Below, piece after piece: positions 1-11,200 of a stretch of 64,000 bases of DNA. How positions within the stretch are numbered: the first letter of the stretch is position 1; each line of letters starts with the position of its first letter. The stretch lies in assembly GCF_016545825.1 (NCBI RefSeq), contig NC_052617.1:52395382-52459381 (forward strand), read 5' to 3'. Source of the stretch: Eucalyptus grandis. Lineage: Eukaryota > Streptophyta > Magnoliopsida > Myrtales > Myrtaceae. The translations under genes and the position numbers were made by a program. Under the pieces are notes generated by a model, which had not been told where the DNA came from, did not search any database, and saw nothing but the letters and a program-made list of their open reading frames with translations.

Positions 1-937
1 CAGAGGAGTAAGAGTAGGACTCATCTGTTTGTAATTGATGTTTCACTGATATAACTTCTATAGGAGGTAACGCCGGGAGTTTATTGGTCATTGTAGGAGG
101 AGTTTCAGGAATCACTTCTTCAGTATCTTCAGAATCAATATTCATCCCGTAACAGGTAATCCAATAAGGACTGTGTTCCTTGACCTCTGCTCTTAACCAC
201 TGTCCAAATGCCATTTTCTCTTTGCCTGTCATGTTCGCTTCAGTAAATGGAATTTCTTGACAATAAGAAGCATGGTGTCCGAGTCGGCCACAGGAATAGC
301 AAAAATGAGAGAGTCTTTCATAACGGAAGTCTAGCCAGAAAGTCTTACCAGCTATTCGAAGTAATTGATCTGTTTTCAAAGGTTGAGCTAGATCAAGTTC
401 TATTCGGACACGCGCAACTCGGATAGTAGTGCCTTCCTTTTTATCAATTTGCACCTGAATCACTCTGCCTACACTCTTAACCGCTTTACAGAGCATTTGG
501 TCTGAACACCACTCAAGGGGTAGTCCAAAAACTTGTACCCAGAATGCGCATGTAGTAAAATCATAGCAATGTAAAGGTGTATTTGGTTTCCAAGGCTTAA
601 GAATTACCAGATGACCAGCAAAATTCCATGGACCACTCTCTAGCACTCTCTGTTTTTCACTTGCTAATTTAAAGGTTGCGACAAAAAGACCAGCTTCACG
701 TTGGGTAATTTCAACAGTGTCTATCTTCCAAACTCGGCTTAGAGTACTTTGAAGAGCATGAGTATTGATAGAAGGATTTGAAAGAAGTGTACCTACTAAC
801 ACATTTCTGCATTCGTGCAGCTGTTCCGTCGGAGGAGGTTCATCCCAGACGTCAATTTCATATTCAGACCACAGACGTCCCATTCTGCTACCGAGGGCAG
901 CCAGACGCGATTCTTCACTCAGATGATGGGAATCCAT
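1..937 (-). CDS. DUF4283 / CCHC zinc-knuckle protein, start present, C-terminus beyond left edge
   Basis: An open frame runs without stops from an ATG at 935-937 to base 1 (about 312 codons), so the end lies outside the window. After about 45 N-terminal residues comes a DUF4283-like domain (LVGTLLSNPSIN, then VLESGPWNFAGHLVILKPW and FWVQVFGLPLEWCSDQML). Then follows a plant zf-CCHC_4 knuckle in the sequence YERLSHFCYSCGRLGHHASYC, with the spacing C-x2-C-x4-H-x4-C. In plants this pairing is typical of nucleic-acid-binding ORFs of non-LTR retrotransposons and of domesticated relatives. No reverse transcriptase is visible because the downstream side is cut off. The frame is clean, so the copy is young or under selection. 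I infer a LINE-type ORF1 or a host derivative and cannot decide between them. Confidence 0.8.
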   Translation of the reverse strand, partial: MDSHHLSEESRLAALGSRMGRLWSEYEIDVWDEPPPTEQLHECRNVLVGTLLSNPSINTHALQSTLSRVWKIDTVEITQREAGLFVATFKLASEKQRVLESGPWNFAGHLVILKPWKPNTPLHCYDFTTCAFWVQVFGLPLEWCSDQMLCKAVKSVGRVIQVQIDKKEGTTIRVARVRIELDLAQPLKTDQLLRIAGKTFWLDFRYERLSHFCYSCGRLGHHASYCQEIPFTEANMTGKEKMAFGQWLRAEVKEHSPYWITCYGMNIDSEDTEEVIPETPPTMTNKLPALPPIEVISVKHQLQTDESYSYSS

Positions 938-2276
938 AACTTGATTGCGAAGCTAACGGCTGAATTAGGTCAGAAGGGGCTCGGACATGATGAGGCGATG
1001 GCAGAAAAAACTGTATAAAGAGAAGAAAAAGGGAAAGGTTTGGGCAGAGAACATAGGATGAGTAGGGAATTGAGAATGCATGGACGTTCGCTTGTGTAAA
1101 TGATGCTGAATTGGGGATTCAAACGAACAATGGTTGGAATCGGAACTTCAAAGGAGATGAAGAAGCTAAAGACTAAACGAAGAGAAGAGAGATGTAGAGC
1201 AAGCGGTCGCTAAGTTCAATCCATCGGTAATGGAGGAAATACCAGAAGGGTTAAGGATTAACAGTGAGGGTTTGAGATGAAAACTACCATTAATGGTAGA
1301 GATAAGCTCTGCATGTCGAGAGAGTTTTTGGTGACACAACAAGACTTCATTGTCTCTAATATTTCAGACCACGTAATATGTTCTCATGGCTCGGTGGTGA
1401 TCAAGCTTGGTCGACAGCAAGAGAGTCGACGGTGGCCTAATCAGTGACAGCAATGCAGAGCGATTTGACAATGTCCGAAGTGGCGACAACAGCGATGATT
1501 ATATCACGACTTATTAACATGCAAAAATATAGCTTTCTCTTGATTTTCTGTTAAATACCAAAGTAACCACACATTTTAATTAATAGATGCGAGATTTTCA
1601 CAGAATCTTGTAATTTGAAAGGTCCTCCACATGTATGCAAGTTTTTCTTATTTATAATATAGTTGGTATAAACCTATGATAACATCATTCTTATATGTTA
1701 TTAAAGTAACGCCTAATTTTTGTCTCGCACTTCGGGAAAGTGACAGTATATATCCATCCGTATCCCACATGGTGTTATTTCATTCCCTATATTAATAGCA
1801 AAGGAAGTTCATGCTCACAAGTTAGTATTGATTTGTTGTAACCTAGGTTAGAGGGAAATGCACAAACACGTTTGCCATTTTTTTTCTTTTTACTTTCACG
1901 TTTGTTAAAGATAATTATGATATATATATGTATGTATATATATCTTAATTCCTCATATCTGTTAAGGTTGCGTATCTATATCCATTAATTATGCATGCGA
2001 TTGCTTGATTAGAATTGATATTTATCTTAAAAAGCCAATACTAATGTACTATTCATTATAATACACAGGAATATATAAATTACATAGAATTTTGCAATTC
2101 TCTCTTCAACATCGTTTATCATGATCTCAAAATTAAGTGATTTTGAGAAAGTTTTGATTGCATTGGGGACATGACATTGTACATCTGGAGCTCCACTGCT
2201 TCTTATACCATTTTCTTTTTCAATGACAACTAATATCCTCCTTTTAATGTCTATCTTTAATATAATTTGTGTCATT
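938..2276. other. Intergenic, no recognisable gene
   Basis: This stretch becomes increasingly AT-rich. I found no coherent frame with family motifs on either strand. Bases near 1560-1990 have the texture of old intergenic plant DNA, with a TATATATG run near 1920-1940. Confidence 0.6.
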
Positions 2277-2515
2277 TGATAGTTATGTCAATAGTCTATC
2301 ATGCAGTTACATCATTCTCGATTCTCTCTTCAATATTATTATAATTAACGTTTATTCTCAATATATATTATTATAATTAACGTTTATTCTCAATATAATT
2401 TGATAGTTATGTTAGTAGTCTATCATGCAGTCACATCATTTTCGATTCTCTCTTCAATATTATTATAATTAATGTCTATCCTTAATATAATTTAAGTCAT
2501 TTGATGGTCATGGCC
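2277..2515. repeat. Degenerate tandem duplication, period about 124 bp
   Basis: The segment starting GATAGTTATGTCAATAGTC at about 2278 recurs as GATAGTTATGTTAGTAGTC at about 2402. It runs through the shared block CATCATTYTCGATTCTCTCTTCAATATTATTATAATTAA. A shorter direct repeat (TATTATTATAATTAACGTTTATTCTCAATATA) lies at the junction. A weaker third copy may begin near 2090. Confidence 0.75.
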
Positions 2516-3090
2516 ACGTGATCACATCATCCTCTATTGTCCGTGCATGGGAGAAAATATTCAGTGGTATAAGTGCGACACGTCATCTGCTAATGTGGTG
2601 CGCATTTACCACTCAAATATCTACACGTGTTTGTGAGTGGGACCCATTGGAAATTGGAAAGGCTGACTCTTGGCTAGTGGCTCAGCTCGGCTAGTGGAAG
2701 AAAGGACAGGTCAATGGGTAGTAAATGTGCAACACTCCCGCTTAAAATTTCTCTCTCCTCACTTGAATTTTCTAGGTTTTGTCTTTCTCTCTCTCCTCGT
2801 GGAAGAACAGACAGAGAACAAGCTACACTTCCTTTGTTTCCTTCTCCGCATCCCACTCCCTCCACCTCCGCCTCCCCAAAAGCCTTGCCTGTCATCTACC
2901 TCTGACACGTTGCCTCCTTCAAGAGCCCCGCTAGTCGCAATTGATTCCTGACCCCCTTTGCCTTCGACCGTTTCCAACGCGGAGATCAAGCATAAGCTTT
3001 CTCGGCAACTTCTGGGCCTCCGTCCGATTGCCTCCCTTCGACGAACTCGTCATCAACTCCGACTTCGAGCCACTACTGCCGCCGCCGACG

Positions 3091-5192
3091 ATGGCATCCT
3101 CCGCCTCTAGCATCTGCTCATCCTTTCCCTCCCTCAGGCCGAAGACGTTGCCGGCCTCCACCACGAAGCCGTTGGCCTCCGGCAAGAGGGAGGCGGCCTC
3201 AATCTCGTTCCTGAGCGGCACCAAGCTCCCCACCGTTGACCGGGTGCTGTCCCTATCGCTGGCCCGATTGGTCACGAGGGAGATCTCGGCGAACCTAGGC
3301 AGGGTCGATAGGGCGGCGAAGAAGAAGAGGCGCGGGCTAGACGGCTGGAGAAGGATTCCCGCTCGTTGTGAACGAGGTACGTGTACTGGCTACACCAGTA
3401 CCAAAGCTAGGGCTTTTCCTTGGACGTGAGCCGAATCGGGTTCACGGACGAGTTCGTGGAGGAGATGGAGCCTCGGTTCCAAACCACATTCAAGGCGATG
3501 GAGGAGTTGGAGAAGGACGCAATCGCGAACCCGGCCCGAACGAGGGCCGCACGGTCGAGCACTACTGGTTGAGGAAGTCGGAACTCGCGCTGACCCGATT
3601 CTTGAAGGCGCAGATTGAGAGCACGCTCGATGTCATCTGCAATTTCGCTGCCGACATGGTTAGCGGTAAGGTCAGTTCTGGAATTTCGGTCATTGTTGCT
3701 CTCCGTGTGGTAAGAGAGTCTGTAGTTCCCTGCGTTCTTTTTTTTTCTTTTTTCTTTTTTGGAATCGATTTGCTGTCGTAGATGCCTATGTCAGTTTTCT
3801 GGTAAATGCCAGCATTGTCTTAGTCACTCGAGGAAGCGCAAGCCGATGACAAATTGAATTGATTTCTGGTCGAAAAGATGGAGAGCTCGTTTACATGTTA
3901 TGCACTTGAAATGACCGTGTATGGAAATTTCCGACTCTGAGACGCAGTAATTTCAAAATTTTCTTCAGGTTTTCCGATTAATGTCAGCATGAAATTCGGT
4001 TTTTGATCGTTGGTTTTCTTTTAGTGTGCTTAGCTGATTGCATCGAACACGGACGGATTGATTGACTTGATTATGTTTGACGCTTAATTTGCAGATTAAG
4101 CCCCCTTCTACTTCTCCTGTGGATCGCTTTACTCAAGTACTTTCAGTTGGAATCGGAGGTTCAGCTCTTGGCCTACGGTTTGTTGCAGAGACATTGGCTC
4201 CCGATAAACCTCCATTGAAGTGTTGTAGACCGGAGTGTCCATCCTCCTCTCGCAATCTACCCTTCAGGTATTCAGCTTCATGGAATGTGCTGCTCTTTTA
4301 ACTTTTTATACCTTCATTGATCTATCCATTTAAGTTGTCGGTCGATGTACATTGCACCGTTGATAGTGGAGGTGAGCACGGCCCTTTTTCATTCAGTTGG
4401 GCACTGAACCGAACAAACTGCATTAATACGGTTTACCAAACCAAACCACACTATTTTCTTTTTGGTAACTTTTACTCCATCCTATTTTTCAATGCAAGTT
4501 GAGCTGCTCACTTCCTTCGGTTTTATTAGCAAATTGTGCGGCACGCCAGACTGTTTTTCTGCTTAGCGCGTTCCTTCCCCCTCAACAAAAAAGAGTCCCT
4601 CTAAAATCTATGGCATGGACAAATATGTGCACTATTTGGTGGTTTAAATCAGCACCTAACCTAGCTTTTCACCACATGTCCTTTTCTATTGTCTTTATTA
4701 GGAAGCAGCCTTCCAGGAGTTGGTATTGTTCTATGCTGAAGAAGTGGACGAAACTGATGTTCAAGGTGAATCTGAGTTCAAATCATTGGATGTATAGATC
4801 TACGAGAGAATCCCTATTTGAGCTTTGCCGTTAAATTCCGTATGATATCTGACATTACCGTGTTCGTCGTCCATTCGAGGTATCTTCAGACATTGTAGAT
4901 AAGTTGGCGGTGGTTTGTTTGTCTTCGTCCTTTCTTCCCTTTTCAATTAGTTAAAATTATTTCTCAAGTCTTGGCAGCTCTTCCCTCAAGTGAGTAGTTC
5001 TCTTAATGTCATTCTTCCTACTTGGATTAGTCATGATGTCATTCCATTTCGGGCTTTTCGTTGCAAGTTCATCACTGTAGATATGAGAATGATCCAACTA
5101 CCTTCCCTGTGTTAGCGATTTTTTGACTTTTAACAGTCTGAATGATATCTCAATTTTACTTTTGGCAGATTAGATTCATTGACAACACAGAT
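3091..5192 (+). pseudogene. PGI1: Decayed copy of plastid glucose-6-phosphate isomerase (5' part)
   Basis: The ATG at 3091 opens a serine-rich transit-peptide-like N-terminus (MASSASSICSSFPSL...). The body matches plastid phosphoglucose isomerase (G6P to F6P): [17 protein letters not shown], then [15 protein letters not shown], then HYWLRK and FLKAQIESTLDVICNF. Exon 1 (3091 to about 3670) has an in-frame TAG at 3408-3410 and a frame change near 3530. A second exon, 4095-4220 after a GCAG acceptor, reads [22 protein letters not shown] third begins at 5169 with IRFIDNTD and breaks off at about 5192. Intron positions are kept, so this is a DNA-level duplicate and not a processed copy. The catalytic C-terminal half is absent. 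It cannot make an enzyme. Confidence 0.85.
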
Positions 5193-8100
5193 TTATTATC
5201 CTATTGAAGATGGAACACAATCAGACTTGACCTGCAACCTCCGGTGTATGGGGAGGCCGCAAGAGACTTGTAAGAATCACTGTGACACACATGATATCAT
5301 TAATTAATGATTTAATAATTTTTTGAATGCTATAAAAAACATTGGTCGTAAGAAAGTGCGACTCTTATGAAAAGTTGTAGTTTTTATTAGAATGTGTAAT
5401 ACTTATGAAAATGCGTGACTCTTATGAAGATACAATATACTTTGATGGAATGCACCTATTGATAATTTATATAAATAAAAAAATAAAAAGTCTAATCCTC
5501 TCTCCACCCAAGACAACAAAAGTTGATTCTCCATTCGTCTAGGAGAGTGAATGTAGACTTAATATAAGCTAAATCACTGAATGTGTTTACAATATCTATT
5601 ATATCTTCATTTGTTTTATTATCTCTTAATAGAATTACTTGCATTTGCTATTGTTAAATTGATTCTGCATCTACCAGAGTTTAATATGAAGTATTCCTCA
5701 AATAATTATCAAAATCATTTTAAACAAATTATCCGTTTAATTTGTATTGTTAGCCTCAACACATATTTATACAAATTAAATATAGAAAGAAAAAAAAAGA
5801 ATTCCTAACCTTTATCGTTCAACATAAACAACTGTTTTGTTGTAAAATAATGTGTAAGCTAATGGACCGTGCAATTCAATATTAAACAAAAGGAGATGAA
5901 ATTGCAAAGAACTCAATAAGGGACAATGAGGACATTGGAAATTGAGGCAGTTCAGTCTAAGTGTTGCTATCTAGAGACTCAACCATGAAGGAAATTCAAT
6001 ATGAATTTTGAGAATTACAAAATTATAATCACTCAATTGCTAAAGTCTTTGGCAGTGTCGGATTAGTCTCAAAACAAACTCACAATGTGTTATTTCACAA
6101 TATCTCATAAAGAGTTCATCAGAAAACTCATAAAGAGGAAATCCCAACACTCTTATTTGCTTTAACTTTAAATAGGTCAAAAAGCAAATTTAAACCTCGC
6201 GTGTTTGACGTCGGTCCAAGACCCGAGCATTGGGCACTTCCCCCCGAACGTAAGCACGCGTTTGAGATGAGGAAATGCGTATGTTGGTGGTGTGAAAAGA
6301 CAAGGACCCATATTGGATGTCAAAAGAAAGATGAAATAATCCATAATTTCTAATTGACCGACGACTTAGTGAATTGTATTTCTTAGTGAAGATAGGTTTA
6401 ACTAAATTGTCCATAGGCTTAAATTTTGGGCTTCCTCTTGGATTTTGGTATTATGAAGGTAGCGCACTTTTACGGCACTTCGATATAGTAATCGATGATG
6501 ATTAATCAATGACAACTCAATGTGCGTTGGTATCTTGGATTATATAAGGAATCTCACGGATCTTCGTGATTATCAAGTATGTATTGCCATCACGGTTAGG
6601 CCCATGAGGAGACCATGGGTGAAAAGCATGTTTGCATCGATTGGCAATAATTAGAGATTTGGGTCAAAATTTGTCAGTGCAAAGGAACATTGGACTTGGA
6701 ATGAGGGAATTGGCCCAACGTGGTAGACTCACATGTGAGGGGAAAATGTTGAGTGCTCAAGTGAGTGGTATGAAAATAAAGTAGTCCCATATTAGACGTC
6801 CAAAGTTAAAAGAAGCAATTGATAATACCTAGTTAAGGAGGACCTTTCTTATGTATGAAGCCGGTCTAATGAAATGCCATAAGAGGAACTCAATCACTAA
6901 ATCGATTCAGTAAAATAAATAAATACACCCTCATCTATGTTACGCATGTTAATGGATCTAAAAGCAGTCATAATAACAATTTTTACTCGATAAATAAAAG
7001 AACTATTTTGCCTCATGTATCATTAAGAGGATGAGAGAAAAGAGATGGTCATTGAAGAACGACAATAAAATTAAAATGAATAAATATCTGTGAATCTTGC
7101 ATCGGTACCTATTCTAATTAAAAGGGCAGAATGGCATAAACAATTTTTACTCGATACCAGGGGAAAAGGAATAGGAAAAAATGTGTAAGCGCTCCAATGC
7201 TTTCAGCCACTTTGTATTTGACCATTTCCATTTATTTCAACACCAAATTAGATTACATAACAATAAATTATGGATACACGTTCATCTTTGTAAAAATGAG
7301 CTGTTACACTACTTAAGCCCATTATTATGTTAGCCTTAGCACATATATTATTTAAGAAGGACTTCTTCTTTCCTTCTTCGTTAATAACAAACGAGAAGGA
7401 CCAAGAACATTATAAGGAAAGAACAGTGAACATGCACGAGGAGAAGAAAGAAAGGAAAAACCTATCCAAGGGAACTTGATTGCCTATGTCACAGGCATTA
7501 AATTTGACCATAGTTAGACACCAAGTATTAGATCAATCCATGGAATGGATCATCATTAACATTTGACTTGTTTGAGATTAATCAATGAAATATACCATTA
7601 ATGGTTGACTTGTTATTGTGAGTTGATATTGTTGATTGATCTTATATGTAAAAATTTTCGTTGGAAAGATATTATCCACTTTTGATATTTTACTTATATC
7701 CTATACGAGATTTTGGGTTGAGTTATGATATCGATTAATAATAATCTGTATATAAAAGATGTACTACTTATTGGACTATGATTGCTCATTTTATTCATCT
7801 TACTTGCTTTTCAAGTTTTTCAACTAACCGTAAGCAAGTAAAATGAGAGCATTTACATTATTGGGATGACATTTTGGATATTATATCTCAAATGAACTCC
7901 TGAGTTTAGTTGTTAGATTGACATATACCTATTTTTTTGATGGATTATAGAAACTCTAATATTATAACCAGATAACTCTTAATCATACATATGGATGTAT
8001 ATTTCGATAATAGGTTGATGGTAATTATGCTTAAGGTAGCGTTTTTGAGTGAAAGGATGGCCATGTCATTGCCCTTGCACTTGTAGAGTTGGGGTGTGAC
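5193..8100. other. AT-rich intergenic DNA, no gene seen
   Basis: No frame of family character was found. The region contains old repeat-like sequence, including CCCATATTRGAYGTC at about 6307 and 6788. The sequence near 7030-7190 also occurs near the second cyclase (see separate entry). Confidence 0.55.
7030..7190. repeat. Left edge of segmental duplication, paired with about 58900-59070
   Basis: The stretch with CAATAAAATTAAAATGAA, a diverged GAATCTTG...TCGGYACCTATTCT block and TTTTTACTC...AGGGGAAAAGGAA recurs in the same order at about 58940-59055, downstream of the second cyclase. It marks how far the cyclase duplication extends beyond the 3' end of the gene. Copy 1 then has about 1 kb (about 7190-8160) that is missing or replaced in copy 2. 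Confidence 0.7.
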
Positions 8101-8101
8101 A

Positions 8102-8160
8102 ATCCTCTATTCTAGGACCGCAAGTCCTTCGGATCTACATTTATCATACTAGAAAAACCA
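8102..8160 (+). repeat. Dispersed short repeat, paired with 15042-15106
   Basis: TCCTCTATTCTAGGAC followed by AAGTCCTTCGGATCT and AGAAAAACCA occurs here and again, in direct orientation, at about 15042. The two copies bracket OSC1 at roughly 7 kb. They may be ends of an unrecognised element or a small dispersed repeat. Confidence 0.6.
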
Positions 8161-8239
8161 AATACATTAATTTTTATTTATGTTCCTGTGAAATCCATGT
8201 TTTCTCAATTTGCAAGCTGTGATGGTATGCCTTGTTCCT

Positions 8240-11200
8240 TCAAAGGGCTGTTGACGGTGAGGGAACCCGCCTACAATACTCTGCGAGAGCCCATAATGGG
8301 TAAATGTTCCTGTAATTGGGATAGTGCAACATGCAGTTCTTGTTGAAAACCCCAGTGATTTCCTGCAATGCCAAAGTTCATGCTTAGATCATGTTGTTTG
8401 GTTGTAAGGCAATTCTTACCGAATCAGTTTCCCCTCTCAATCAGTTTTCTTTTATTTGCACTAGTTCCTGACGATGTTTTGAGGAGTTGAACCAATTGTT
8501 TGTAAGATAATATGCGTGGACCATAATCATCTCTACATTTTCCTAGTTGCATGGATTAGTTCGCAGGAAATTCTTTCCCAAGATATTGGTGGCGCGCACT
8601 CTTATTTCCTGAGATTTTAACCCTGTATGAAATCAACTTTCTGAAAGGTACAAACCTGTTGAGGATAATCACCGTCTTCCATTTGAGAATTGATTAGCAG
8701 CTTTGCGGCATGGTGCAGGGAGTCGGATCCCTCTCTGCCTGATAGTAGATGAACCAAAGTCAGAAACTTCACATTGAATATTGATTTTTTACTATCACCA
8801 AAGAATGTTTAATGCCTTGGAGACCAAAACGACACAATCAACTGACCTGCCCCGCGTGAATCAGACCCATCATAGCCCAAGCCGTTTGCACCAGATTTGA
8901 TCTGTTTCCTTCAAGCGGTACATATTCCTACATCAACCCATTTGGCAAACAGAAAATTTAAGATTTCCGTGTTGCCAGAAAAGCGTGCAACTAAAACAGC
9001 TAAAGCCAAACATGCGGTGGAAGGTTCCTCTAGAAATGACCTTCTTCGGGCAGGAAAGATAGCTCTCTCCCCACCCGCCATCCTGCAACTGTGTTCGTAG
9101 AAGAAAAGCGACTCCTTCGCGCATCGCTGTGCAATTGCTATATGTCTTACCAGCAGCCGCCAGTCCTCCAAGCGCAAACCATGAGCCATATGTAAAACAA
9201 ACTCCCCAGCACCCATACCTGTAAGAATTGCTCAGTTAGTCAGCTGTTTCTTTAATTTATCTGAATTCTTCGGCAATGCCCACTGGAAGAGGAACATACC
9301 ACGAGCCATCTGGCTTTTGTACATTCTCCAGATACTTTACGGAATTTGATATAAAATCTGCAATCTCCTTCTTCCTGTGCCCAGGATACAACTTCCTGAA
9401 CAAAACTAAAGCTTGGATAGCTGAGGACATGCATTCAACATATTCATGCTCGATGACAATGTCCTCAAAGAACTCTGTCGGATTTAGTAGCTGCAAGTGA
9501 CAAATGATGAGGAAGAAGTCCCGCTATAGTAATTTATGAACAAACAAACATGTCTTAGTCCGTGAGGACCACCAAGGAATTCCAAAAAATTTATCAAGTA
9601 CTTACTTCTAGCCAAGCTGGAGCTCCTGCAGGCTCCCATGCTGGCAATCCGCCATTTTTACTCTGGAACAAGTGGCATTCACAGACGATGTAATAATATT
9701 ACAATTTATAATCAAACTCAACCAAAGAATTAACTGGCAACGTGATTTTGGGATGCATAGAGCAAACAAAGCTTAGCCAATATTTCTTGTTTGATCAAAG
9801 ATTTTCTCAAGTCTTTCTCAAAAAAGAAAAACAATGGTATACTCACTTGTAGAGAAAGCAAAATGTTGACAGCGTCATACAATTTCTCTGGCTCCATCTT
9901 CTCACCAACAATTTCAGGTGGCATCATTGAGAAAAGCAAGCAACACTGAATAAACAGGGGAAAATTCAGTGAGAAACTGCACAATTTAGGATTGGATTGA
10001 ACCTGCAGATACAGCGAAGGCATTCATTGGAGTATTACCTTCAGACCTTCTGCAGTGCAATCGGAGACTTGCCAACCGTGATCTTGATCCGAAAATGTCC
10101 AGGATCCTTTAGTAATATGACGGTGCATGCTTTGAAAATCACCAGAAGGATTGTCCTTGACCTGGAATATTATGAACAGATCGATGCACTTCAGTTTATG
10201 CGAGGAAGCAAAAGAAACTAGCAAGATGTTTGGAGATAAGTGATGCTCGCAACAATCAAAGATCAAACCTGAGATTTTTTTATGAAGTCGTGTCCTCTAG
10301 CTAATACCGGTGCTATCTCCTCAGTCATATTACTGGCAAGCAAAGCTTGGATGGCAAAGCCCGTGTCCCACTCTTGGCAACCAAAACTCTGCGTATGAAT
10401 GAGACAACAACCAAACTAAGCTTCACTCTAGACGGTTCCACTTTACTAAATTAATCAACTCCTTATTATAAGAATGCTTCCACCTTTCAAATATGCAGCA
10501 TAAGCACCTATCATTTCGAATTAAGCCCAATTCTGTCATAGTTCCGTGACACTACTACTAACCTGCATCTTCATTCCATCTTCGGCAACCCAGAGGTAAT
10601 CCGGTATCTTAGCAAGATGCTTCTTGAAATAATCACTGTCTGGGTCTTCTACCCAGCAAGCAAGCATGCATAAAACCTGTCCGAGTCCAAAGCAAAAGAC
10701 AAATTCTTAGTAAGGTTTTCCCACGATGCAAGAATTTTACACTTAATGTGTCTTTCTCCTCAAATTTATGTACTCATTACCTTTTCTACACATCCGATCG
10801 TGATATATCGACTGTTCTCATCTTCGTAGTGAATGTGTTTCATCGTCACCTGAAGAGCCTTTTCTCTAAGTTTATTAAACGGCCAACGGTTAAGAAGAGG
10901 CTCTGCAAATATGTAAAGACTATCCCAGATCAGATCCTGTACTAGGGGATGGGGATAGTAGAGATCCTCCTGCAACAACAATTCGAGTCATTTTGTTAAA
11001 AATTTTCTGACTCGTAATCCATCTGATTCTAGAACGATATCTTGGACCTGTTATGGATACTTGCCTTGGCACAAAGATGGCAGACTTTTCTCCAGCAAAT
11101 CGTGTCGTAGGGTTGAGTATGAAGTTCTTCTCTCAACTGTTGAACAAGTGGTGTGATGGGGCCGACGAATCTTTTCCCATACAAGTACGACATGGGCATG

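Noticed and set aside
2670..3275. Multiple short frames upstream of and overlapping the PGI copy
   Set aside because: Shadows of the GC-rich exon 1 and of the presumed 5' untranslated region; only the frame starting at 3091 matches a protein family.
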